Assembly (NCBI GenBank): GCA_013285805.1
Contig: JABDGY010000010.1
Span: 1-54,136, forward strand
Direction of reading: 5' to 3'
From: Bacteroidota bacterium
GTDB lineage: Bacteria > Bacteroidota > Bacteroidia > JABEUT01
Length of the DNA: 54,136 nt
Below, piece after piece: positions 10,460 to 18,824 of the stretch. The first letter of the stretch is position 1; each line of letters starts with the position of its first letter. The notes under the pieces were generated by a model that did no database searches, was not told the origin of the DNA, and saw nothing but the letters and a program-made list of their open reading frames with translations. The translations under genes and the position numbers were made by a program.

Positions 10460-11899
10460 TTGATTATGAGCTACATGAATACAAAGATTCCATTTCTTTT
10501 GCTTGTCCTTTTTATAGGGCTTAACATTCCCTTAACAGCACAGCAAAATATCTTAAGTAAAATACATATCTGTTTTAATCACCCTATAGATGCATCGCGA
10601 AGCAATGGTGTAGTTGCCCAGTACTCAACAAGTTTTATTTCCGACACCATGGCTGCCTACGTTAATAAAGCTAAATATACTGTTGACGTTGCACAATACG
10701 ATTATTCCGCATACTCTTCAAGTGGCGTGGGCGCTTTTGCAACCGCCATTAACAATGCATATAGCAGGGGAGTAAAAATCAGGTGGATATGTGACGGAAG
10801 CGCTCCAAATTCCGGATTAAGTTTACTGAACAGTGCTATTCCTGTTTTACCAAGCCCCACCACTTCCAATTATACAATTATGCACAACAAGTTTATTATA
10901 ATTGATGTAGACTCACCCGATTCTAGTGAGGCTATAGTATTTACAGGTTCGGCTGACTGGAGCAATGAAATGAACTCTGAAGACTATAACAATCACCTCA
11001 TCATACAGTCAAAACAACTGGCACTTGCCTATACACAAGAGTTTAATATTATGTGGGGCGATACTGTTTTCGGGGGTGCAGCTAATAAAACCACTTCAAA
11101 GTTCGGAGCATATAAAACATCAGTGAAAAATCATGTTTTCTCTATAGGCGGCTCTAAGGTTGAGCTGTATTTCAGCCCTACCGACAGCGTAAACAGTCAT
11201 ATATTTAACACAATTGCCACTGCAAACGACGATTTGTACTTTGGTATGTATGCATTCTCAGAAGATGATGATGCAACAGCAATAGTTAATTGCGCCAAGT
11301 ACGGGGTTTATTGCGCAGGTGTTGTTGATCAGTATAGTATTGGATATAATGCCTATACTACTCTATCAAATTACCTTGGGGCGAACGTTGCTATTTATAC
11401 CGGCAGTTATATATATCACAACAAATACATGGTGGTAGACCCTTCTGATACATGCTCAGACCCGATGGTACTTACAGGCTCACATAACTGGACTAATTCG
11501 GCCAATATATCAAATGACGAAAACACGTTAATAATACATAACGACACAATAGCTAACCTTTATTATCAGGCCATTGCTGAAGACTTTTACATAATAAACG
11601 GCTCCGCGCTTAAAAAAGAAACCACCGGTTGCGTTACGGGAATTCCGGCTATTGCAAAACCATCTGATTTAAACGTCTATCCCAATCCGGCCAGCGATTA
11701 TTTGAATATCCGGGCGAAAGGATATATTCCTGAAAAAATTGGCTTGTATGATTTAACAGGTAGAGAAATATTGAGTACTGTTCCTTCTATGCAATTTACT
11801 TCAATTCCGGTTGATGGCTTACCTAATGGAGTTTACTTGCTGAAAATAGCAACAGCAAATGGCAGTACCGATGTACAGAAAGTTGAAATAATTAAATAG
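10460..11899 (+). CDS. Secreted phospholipase D-like (HKD) protein with T9SS type A sorting domain
   Basis: Two intact HxKxxxxD motifs (HNKFIIID, HNKYMVVD), each followed by TGS-(A/H)-x-W; C-term 'VYPNPASDYLNIRAKGYIPEKIGLYDLTGREIL...NGVYLLKIATANGSTDVQKVEIIK'. Start may be 10475 (MNTKIPF). Confidence 0.9.
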   Translation: MIMSYMNTKIPFLLLVLFIGLNIPLTAQQNILSKIHICFNHPIDASRSNGVVAQYSTSFISDTMAAYVNKAKYTVDVAQYDYSAYSSSGVGAFATAINNAYSRGVKIRWICDGSAPNSGLSLLNSAIPVLPSPTTSNYTIMHNKFIIIDVDSPDSSEAIVFTGSADWSNEMNSEDYNNHLIIQSKQLALAYTQEFNIMWGDTVFGGAANKTTSKFGAYKTSVKNHVFSIGGSKVELYFSPTDSVNSHIFNTIATANDDLYFGMYAFSEDDDATAIVNCAKYGVYCAGVVDQYSIGYNAYTTLSNYLGANVAIYTGSYIYHNKYMVVDPSDTCSDPMVLTGSHNWTNSANISNDENTLIIHNDTIANLYYQAIAEDFYIINGSALKKETTGCVTGIPAIAKPSDLNVYPNPASDYLNIRAKGYIPEKIGLYDLTGREILSTVPSMQFTSIPVDGLPNGVYLLKIATANGSTDVQKVEIIK

Positions 11900-11919
11900 C
11901 AGAAAAATTAATTAAATAA

Positions 11920-11952
11920 AAAAGCCTCCCGTGGAATTCATAGGAGGCTTTT
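11920..11952. terminator. Bidirectional Rho-independent terminator between convergent genes
   Basis: AAAAGCCTCC ... GGAGGCTTTT stem flanked by A and T runs. Confidence 0.85.
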
Positions 11953-11971
11953 CTATTATGATTGGCGCTGG

Positions 11972-12937
11972 TTATTTACCTGCAACACTAAACTTGCCAA
12001 TGTTTAATAAGTTCCCTGTTTTATCATAAACACGGTACAAATAAAGACCCGTGGAATAGACCTGTGTATTTACAGAAAGCACATTATTATCTATCCTGTA
12101 ACTGTTCACCTTTTGCCCGGTTATATCAAATACATCAACTGTATAAGCATTTTGTCCGTATACCCTGAAGTTAACTTCGGTAGAAGCCGGATTAGGATAA
12201 ACACTTACGTTAGTTGAATATGCAGTTATATTATCAATACCTGCTACAATCGAAGAAACATTATCAACCCATAGTTTGCTGCCTGCAATAGGAAGTGGCC
12301 CACCCCCGGTAAATGGGCTGGTGGCGCTGAACTCTACTAAAACAGTATCTGGGTTGCCTGTAGCGCTATCATATACAACAGGTATTTTACCTAAAGTCCA
12401 CGAAGCAGCAGGTGGTATTTTTGTCAACCCTACGCCTAATTGGTTACTCTTACCACCTGAATAATGAGTCAAAATTAATAATGCATAAGCTGTATCCTTA
12501 CCGTTTGGAACATACTGGTATTCGAAATCGAGTTCTCCTATACGTTGGGTAAAAGGTTCGCCTGGTTTGTATCCAGAACCTGTGCCTGTTACGGTACCAG
12601 TAAACAATAGCCCCATAGTATCGCGTATACCATACGACTTTATTATGCCATACGATGCTGTAGTCAGAACAACTGATTCAATCCTGGCTGAATAGGTTGA
12701 GCCGGGGTACACAACACTTGCATCCTGAAATACTGACGCAGGGCTACTTCCGAAGCTTGAACTGTTAAGGAGATTGAATTCCCACCATCCTGTTGTGCCT
12801 AACCCAGTGTTAGGGTCCATAACCGAAGGATCTAACGAATTGGTTGTCCAGGTAGAGAAATCGGCGTTAATAATTTGAGCATGAGAAGCGATAGCGGCAG
12901 TTAAAAGTGTAGCTACAAAAAGTAATTGTTTTTTCAT
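11972..12937 (-). CDS. T9SS type A sorting domain protein (PCMD-like N-terminal domain possible)
   Basis: Signal peptide; C-term 'VYPNPASTEVNFRVYGQNAYTVDVFDITGQKV...TGLYLYRVYDKTGNLLNIGKFSV'. Confidence 0.82.
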   Translation of the reverse strand: MKKQLLFVATLLTAAIASHAQIINADFSTWTTNSLDPSVMDPNTGLGTTGWWEFNLLNSSSFGSSPASVFQDASVVYPGSTYSARIESVVLTTASYGIIKSYGIRDTMGLLFTGTVTGTGSGYKPGEPFTQRIGELDFEYQYVPNGKDTAYALLILTHYSGGKSNQLGVGLTKIPPAASWTLGKIPVVYDSATGNPDTVLVEFSATSPFTGGGPLPIAGSKLWVDNVSSIVAGIDNITAYSTNVSVYPNPASTEVNFRVYGQNAYTVDVFDITGQKVNSYRIDNNVLSVNTQVYSTGLYLYRVYDKTGNLLNIGKFSVAGK

Positions 12938-12978
12938 GATGATTTTGGGTTTTGGTTATTGATAATTAAAATTTTAAT

Positions 12979-14004
12979 TTATTGAAGACTGGTAACTTGC
13001 CATTTAGCGCCAAACTCATATATGGTCTTTACACCATTTGTCAGTTGGCTTACGTAATTAAGTACTTCGGCCTGGCCCATAGCAAGCATGTTAATCTCAT
13101 GGTCCTGATTAGCATCGCCTGTATAGCCATAGCTGATTGACTGTACTGCCGAACAAAATGGTATTGCCGCATTTTTATAACTGTTATAAAGGTCGTTGTA
13201 AGCATTTACCATATTCTGCAATTCGGTTGAAGCCAGGTCAAGGTGCTTTTGTTTATACTTATTTGATACCACTTTTGCCGCTGCAGCGTTAGTGGTACCT
13301 TCGCCTAAATTCAGTTTACTAAGCTCTGCTTGTTGTTGCTGGTCCAATTGAGAATGCGCCTGATTTATTTTGGTCATATCGGTCGCATCATTGAATGCCT
13401 GAACCTTTGGATCATTTGATTCAGTCGTCTGCATCTGCTTTAGCTTTCTTAGCGCATCAGTAGCTTTACCCGAATCTGATGTTCCCATAGAGAATTGACT
13501 GTTATAGTTTGCCGATTTCATTAAACCATTTTGCTGCATATACGCCATTTTCTGGTCGGGTGTCATGGCCTGGAATTTGGCTTTTTCGGCAGGGTCGTCT
13601 TTCATTTTTTGCGCCCAGGCTATCGCATCAGGGTTGCCGCCATTCAGCTGCTGGTTATTCTGGGCATATTGTAACTTCTGGTCATCGTTCATTTGCTGTA
13701 CATGGTCGTTTTGCATTTGTGTTCCCAAGGCTTCACCGTTCGTTTTCACTTTTTCCTGGGTTGCCGTAAGATTACCCATTGCACCCTGGTCGCCTTTCAA
13801 GCTTCTGTTTATAGGCGAAACCAATGAATCGGCTGTGCACCCGCTAGGCCTGCAAATGCATTTCTGGTAAGCATCCTGCATGGAAGAAGGCATAGCCGGT
13901 AACATGGCAAAATAAGACATAATGTCCTTTTTTACCGTTACCTGGGCTATAATAGTAGCCGCAGAAAATAGAATAGTAATAGCGATAAGAGTACTTTTCT
14001 TCAT
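12979..14004 (-). CDS. Hypothetical secreted protein, Gln/Met-rich
   Basis: 341 aa with signal peptide 'MKKSTLIAITILFSAATIIAQ'; no confident family. Confidence 0.75.
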   Translation of the reverse strand: MKKSTLIAITILFSAATIIAQVTVKKDIMSYFAMLPAMPSSMQDAYQKCICRPSGCTADSLVSPINRSLKGDQGAMGNLTATQEKVKTNGEALGTQMQNDHVQQMNDDQKLQYAQNNQQLNGGNPDAIAWAQKMKDDPAEKAKFQAMTPDQKMAYMQQNGLMKSANYNSQFSMGTSDSGKATDALRKLKQMQTTESNDPKVQAFNDATDMTKINQAHSQLDQQQQAELSKLNLGEGTTNAAAAKVVSNKYKQKHLDLASTELQNMVNAYNDLYNSYKNAAIPFCSAVQSISYGYTGDANQDHEINMLAMGQAEVLNYVSQLTNGVKTIYEFGAKWQVTSLQ

Positions 14005-14116
14005 AGTTATATGTTTATGGCTGCAAGGTATCTAGTTTTTTGCACTTACATATTCATTCTTTATCGCATAAAATACGTATGCAGGTTTAGCTTCCCGTTT
14101 CATCTAATATAATTCC

Positions 14117-14165
14117 AACCGGTTTACCTAACTATACCGGCTTTAGCCGGTTAAGGTAAAAACCG
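14117..14165. promoter_or_regulatory. Nested inverted repeat between divergent genes
   Basis: aaccggtttacctaac-tata-ccggc-ttta-gccgg-ttaaggtaaaaaccg: inner CCGGC/GCCGG, outer TTTACCTAAC/GTTAAGGTAAA with one bulge. Confidence 0.55.
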
Positions 14166-14203
14166 CTACCTTTCCGTCTTTATTGGTTATTACATTTAAA
14201 CTT

Positions 14204-15970
14204 ATGAAGTTATTATACTCTTATCTTAAGCAATACAGGGGGTTAGTTATACTGGCATTAGTGCTGGCTACCTTCAACCAGGGATTTTCCATGCTGAACC
14301 CGATGGTTCTTCAGCACATTATCGATAGTTTCCTTATGAAAAAGGACACCTTTACTCCTGATGAATTTTACCGTCATATTTTAAATTGGATAGGTATTTC
14401 CATGTGCTTTGCAATGGGATCGCGCATTGCAAAGAATTTCCAGGATTATTTTACTAACGTGGTAACCCAAAAAGTGGGTGTTCAAATATATACCGATGGC
14501 ATACGACATTCCCTTGAATTACCCTACTCTGTATTTGAAGACCAGCGCAGTGGTGAAACATTAGGGAAAATACAGAAAGTGCGTGACGATATTCAAAAAT
14601 TTGTACTCCAGTTCGTAAGCATTGTATTTACCACATTGGTAGGAGTTGTAATTATCACCATTTATTCTATTAAGACCTATTGGCTTATTGCTCCTGTTTA
14701 TTTCTCCATGATTCCTGTTTTGGGCTTCGTAAGTTCCTTTTTAAGCAAGAAAATAAAAGGCATACAAAAAACTATTGTTACGCAAACAACCGGTTTGGCA
14801 GGCTCCACCACCGAATCGCTCCGGAACATTGAACTTGTAAAAAGCCTTGGGCTGGCCGAACAGGAAATTAACAGGCTTAACGCCACTACCGTTAAAATAC
14901 TGGGGCTTGAACTGAAAAAATTGCGCTATATCCGTACAATAAGTTTTGTGCAGGGCACCATTGTAAACTTTCTTCAGAATGTCATTCTATTCTGTTTACT
15001 TTTCCTGATTTTCAACAATCACCTCACCATAGGAAAAATGCTGGCATTACAGTTTTTCTCGTTCTTCATTTTCGGGCCTTTACAGGAATTAGGTAACGTT
15101 ATTAATACCTACAGGGAAACACAAGTATCGCTTGCCAACTTCAAGAATATAATGGATACTCCGAAAGACTATAAGCCCGAAAAGCCAGCAAAAATTAAAG
15201 GCATAGAAACACTGGAATTTGAAAATGTAACCTTCAAGCACCAAACTGCCACGGGTTATGCGGTGGAAGATATTTCCTTTAAGGTAGAACTGGGCCAGAC
15301 AATTGCCTTTGTAGGACCTTCTGGTGCAGGAAAAACCACATTGGTAAAGCTGTTGGTTGGATTGTACCCTCCCGAAAAAGGAGAGATACTTTATAACGAT
15401 ATACCCGGAAAAGATATTGATCTTGATAAACTACGTGAACAAATAGGCCTGGTAACACAGGATGCCCAGTTATTCTCAGGCTCTATTAAAGAAAACCTAT
15501 TATTTGTAGCACCAGACGCTACTGATTCAGAATGTATGGATGTGCTGCATAAAGCAGCTTGCGAGAACCTACTTGCACGAGCTGACAAGGGGCTTGATAC
15601 CGTTATTGGCGAAGGTGGAGTAAAAGTATCGGGCGGAGAAAAGCAACGGTTATCTATTGCACGTGCCCTACTCCGCAAACCAAACCTATTGGTATTTGAC
15701 GAGGCTACTTCTGCCCTCGATTCACTGACAGAAGAAGAAATAAGCAAAACCATACGTGACGTATCTCAGAACTCTAACCATATTACCATACTAATCGCAC
15801 ACAGGCTGTCTACTATTATGCATGCCGATAAAATATTTGTACTGGAAAGAGGGCACATTATTGAATCGGGCAAACACCAGGACTTGCTTGATATGAAAGG
15901 GCTTTATTATGCCATGTGGAGGCAGCAGATTGGTGAACGCAAAACCGTTGACAGGAAAGTAATGGCGTAA
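14204..15970 (+). CDS. ABC transporter, fused permease/ATP-binding (type 1 exporter)
   Basis: TM domain plus Walker A 'GPSGAGKTT', signature 'VSGGEKQRLSIARAL', Walker B 'LLVFDEATSALD', H-loop 'IAHRLSTI'. ATG at 14204 preferred over 14183. Confidence 0.95.
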   Translation: MKLLYSYLKQYRGLVILALVLATFNQGFSMLNPMVLQHIIDSFLMKKDTFTPDEFYRHILNWIGISMCFAMGSRIAKNFQDYFTNVVTQKVGVQIYTDGIRHSLELPYSVFEDQRSGETLGKIQKVRDDIQKFVLQFVSIVFTTLVGVVIITIYSIKTYWLIAPVYFSMIPVLGFVSSFLSKKIKGIQKTIVTQTTGLAGSTTESLRNIELVKSLGLAEQEINRLNATTVKILGLELKKLRYIRTISFVQGTIVNFLQNVILFCLLFLIFNNHLTIGKMLALQFFSFFIFGPLQELGNVINTYRETQVSLANFKNIMDTPKDYKPEKPAKIKGIETLEFENVTFKHQTATGYAVEDISFKVELGQTIAFVGPSGAGKTTLVKLLVGLYPPEKGEILYNDIPGKDIDLDKLREQIGLVTQDAQLFSGSIKENLLFVAPDATDSECMDVLHKAACENLLARADKGLDTVIGEGGVKVSGGEKQRLSIARALLRKPNLLVFDEATSALDSLTEEEISKTIRDVSQNSNHITILIAHRLSTIMHADKIFVLERGHIIESGKHQDLLDMKGLYYAMWRQQIGERKTVDRKVMA

Positions 15971-15971
15971 G

Positions 15972-16541
15972 CTATTCTATATTATACAGGCTCACCGTCC
16001 ACACCATTTCCATATCGCCACCAAATTGTTTTTGCTTCCGGGCAAGGATAATAGAAATATTCTTTGTACTTCCGGCAGATGTTCCTACCGTTACTGAACC
16101 CGTTAGCATACCTGAATAAGAATCACCGTTTTTAACCAGTTCTGTTTTTGAAGTAACATTACTAACCTGCCATGATAAAGCTGCTTTTAAAACCCTGCAG
16201 CTATCTAAGAATTTAGTTATTGCCTTTTTATCTACCGTACAATCATTCCCCGAAAACAAATCAATGGCTTGCTTTTCCGCCTCTTGCCTGAGTTTTATAT
16301 CGTACTGCGGATTGGAAATTATGTTCAGGTAATTGTAAAAGTCCTTTACCTTTTCCATGGCTCTTGCTTCAAACGACTGTACATCATCAGGTGAAAGAGT
16401 TTCCTGGGTAAACGGTGCCTGCCAGCTATTTACAGCTGCCGCCGGAGCCGGGGCTACCGCTGCCTGCGAAAAGGACGGGTTGGCTATTGCCAGAAAAGCA
16501 ACTACTGCCAGCATTGTGCAATATTTCATGTTTTGTTTCAT
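15972..16541 (-). CDS. Hypothetical secreted protein
   Basis: 189 aa, signal peptide; start overlaps the stop of the upstream gene (16538-16541). Confidence 0.72.
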   Translation of the reverse strand: MKQNMKYCTMLAVVAFLAIANPSFSQAAVAPAPAAAVNSWQAPFTQETLSPDDVQSFEARAMEKVKDFYNYLNIISNPQYDIKLRQEAEKQAIDLFSGNDCTVDKKAITKFLDSCRVLKAALSWQVSNVTSKTELVKNGDSYSGMLTGSVTVGTSAGSTKNISIILARKQKQFGGDMEMVWTVSLYNIE

Positions 16542-17524
16542 TTTGTGTCCTCCTTTTGAATAAACCTGAGCGCGGATATTTTACCATCCTTATAAATTGT
16601 TTCAATCACTTCTATATTTTTCAAGCTATTAAGGGGCATGGTCAATTTGTCAATAAACTCATCTTTATTATACATCTCCATACCACTTTTGTCTGATGGG
16701 TAAACCTGGAAAATACGGGCATCATCAGTAAACATTTCCTGCAATTGACTCCTCCGCTTTTCCCAGTCATCAAGTTTTGAACGCGAGAATATGCTTATCA
16801 TTAAAGCATAGTCATCAGGCTTTAGTTTTATGGTCTCAGGTTGAAAATCATTTGTAATGGTTCGGGTAACTGTATCAGGTTGGTAATATTCCGCCTTAAC
16901 TATAAAAGTAACTTTCCCCGGTTTACAGTGCAATGTTACACTGCCTGAGTCGTTAGCGGCAATCACCTTAGGTGATTCTTTATCTTCCATAACAGTTACA
17001 TCTATCTTATCATTCAATATAACCTTACCAATATCTGAATCGGCAAAATAAAACCGGCAAAGTATATCATCGCTCTTCTTAATCATGGCCCAAACCATCA
17101 CTACCAATATTACAAGTACTGCCGTCATTAAAACAGGCATAAGTTTATTCCTTGCGGAAGTTGTTTTCCTGATTTCAGGTTGCTTGCTTTCAACATTAAC
17201 CTCCTTATGTTCAGGCACATTAATACCTTCTGTTTTCTTTTTAGCCACAAATTCATTCCACCCGGTATAGTCAATATATTGGCTAAGCAGGTCAAGTACA
17301 TCGGTGCGGGGTAGTTTGTCTTCATTAACTGACTTTATATGCATATAAAACCACCGCAGGCTTATAGCGCTTTTAACCTTTTTCTGCAAGTCTTCCTGGA
17401 AGGCTTCTATAATCTTACCATTCCAGTTTTCTATTTTATCGGGTGCGTCAGGGTTTATTTGCCTGTAATACCCCGTAATCTCATCTTTTAGCTTGTCGAA
17501 ATAAATCCGCTGCGGGTGTTTCAT
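16538..17524 (-). CDS. Hypothetical single-TM protein with cytoplasmic N-terminal domain
   Basis: N-term 'RIYFDKLKDEITGYYRQ...SLRWFYMHIKS...PRTDVLDLLSQYIDYTGWNEFVAKK', TM 'LMPVLMTAVLVILVVMVWAMI'. ORF 16538..17536 but ATG at 17524 preferred because a -7 box overlaps the upstream Met. Confidence 0.7.
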   Translation of the reverse strand: MKHPQRIYFDKLKDEITGYYRQINPDAPDKIENWNGKIIEAFQEDLQKKVKSAISLRWFYMHIKSVNEDKLPRTDVLDLLSQYIDYTGWNEFVAKKKTEGINVPEHKEVNVESKQPEIRKTTSARNKLMPVLMTAVLVILVVMVWAMIKKSDDILCRFYFADSDIGKVILNDKIDVTVMEDKESPKVIAANDSGSVTLHCKPGKVTFIVKAEYYQPDTVTRTITNDFQPETIKLKPDDYALMISIFSRSKLDDWEKRRSQLQEMFTDDARIFQVYPSDKSGMEMYNKDEFIDKLTMPLNSLKNIEVIETIYKDGKISALRFIQKEDTK

Positions 17525-17533
17525 TAAACAGGT

Positions 17534-17541
17534 CAAATATA
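17534..17541 (-). promoter_or_regulatory. Putative -7 box TATATTTG (minus strand), almost abutting the start codon at 17524
   Basis: + strand CAAATATA; TAnnTTTG consensus. Confidence 0.4.
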
Positions 17542-17586
17542 GTTTGGCAATGTAGAAAAAGTCGTTGCAAAATGCTTATGCAAAGC

Positions 17587-17602
17587 TGCAAAATATTTTG
17601 CA
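17587..17602. promoter_or_regulatory. 16-bp perfect palindrome TGCAAAATATTTTGCA inside a GCAAA cluster
   Basis: GCAAA at 17567, 17580, 17588, 17600 and TTTGC at 17608, between divergent genes. Confidence 0.6.
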
Positions 17603-17693
17603 AACCCTTTGCACGTAAATAATTTGGAGGGTGGCATGCTCATGTACCATTTTTGCGGGCATAGCTGATTATTAACCATAAAAACAAAAAGTC

Positions 17694-18722
17694 ATGAAAA
17701 CAAAAACAGGTTATTCCCAAACAAAACAGGCATTAGCAATTTTAGCTTTTGCAGCCATTTCACTTCAATCACTTGGGCAGGTGCAAGGCAATTATGCGTC
17801 CCCCGCTGCCGCGGGCAATTACCAGGATAACGGTACAGAACGCTATTCTGCCACTTATGCCACCCCTAATACCGATAACATTACTATTAAAGTAAACGGT
17901 ATAATGAACGTACTGGCAGACAATTATGTTGCCGTTTTTAACATTATACAGGTTGGCCCAACCGCATCAAGCGCCGATTCATTAATGAACAACCGCATTA
18001 CCCAGTTCAAAAAGGGCCTGAGGAAAATTGGAGTTGATACTGAGGACATAAAGGTTGATATGATTTCCTTTATTCCAAAGTATGAATATAAGACAGACAA
18101 CACCATTTTTAGCAGGAAATATATTGAAGTACCTGCCGGTTTCGAATTACAAAAGAATGTTTATATACGTTTCAAATACTCCAAAAGCCTCGATGGTATA
18201 CTATCTGCTGCAGCTATAGCAGAGATATATGACCTTATTAAAGTAGATTACTTTATACCTAATAACCAAAAACTGCTTGATAGCTTAAGGTTGCGTTGTT
18301 TGGAAGAAGTAAAGTCGAGGGTAAAATCATACCAGGTGGTTGGCTTCAAGCTCGACACCTTGAAAAAAACCATGTCAGATGATTTTAAGATTATTTACCC
18401 GGAAACCAAATACACTTCTTTCAGGGCATTATCCAGAACTTCTATAAGCGCATTGAAGAAGAACAGCGGCGACCAGCCTAATGTAACGCAGGTAGATTTC
18501 CCCACATCAAGGTTCTATAGCCAGGTAAAATACGATGAATACGATATTGTCATTAACCCGGTAATTACTGAACCCGTTGTGCAATTATCCTATTCCATTA
18601 CTGTAATATATTCCCTGAAAGCTGAAGACAAGCCTGTTGTAGAAGAAAAGCAAAAGGATTACTACTACATAATTACGGCTAACGGCGAGGTAAAACAATT
18701 GAATATAGGCAAGGGGCAATGA
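17694..18722 (+). CDS. Secreted protein with SIMPL (DUF541)-like domain
   Basis: Signal peptide; 'ITIKVNGIMNVLADNYVAVFNIIQVGPTASSADSLMNNRITQFKKGLRKIGVDTEDIKVDMISFIPKYEY' resembles the SIMPL pattern. Confidence 0.68.
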   Translation: MKTKTGYSQTKQALAILAFAAISLQSLGQVQGNYASPAAAGNYQDNGTERYSATYATPNTDNITIKVNGIMNVLADNYVAVFNIIQVGPTASSADSLMNNRITQFKKGLRKIGVDTEDIKVDMISFIPKYEYKTDNTIFSRKYIEVPAGFELQKNVYIRFKYSKSLDGILSAAAIAEIYDLIKVDYFIPNNQKLLDSLRLRCLEEVKSRVKSYQVVGFKLDTLKKTMSDDFKIIYPETKYTSFRALSRTSISALKKNSGDQPNVTQVDFPTSRFYSQVKYDEYDIVINPVITEPVVQLSYSITVIYSLKAEDKPVVEEKQKDYYYIITANGEVKQLNIGKGQ

Positions 18723-18773
18723 AAAAAGATAAACCGGCACCCGAATCTAAGTCAGTATATTATATTCTTACCC

Positions 18774-18810
18774 AATAAAAAAGCCCCCGAGTATTCGGGG
18801 GCTTTTTATT
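18774..18810. terminator. Bidirectional Rho-independent terminator
   Basis: AAAAAGCCCCCGA-gtat-TCGGGGGCTTTTT between convergent genes. Confidence 0.9.
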
Positions 18811-18824
18811 GAATAATCCTTTTA

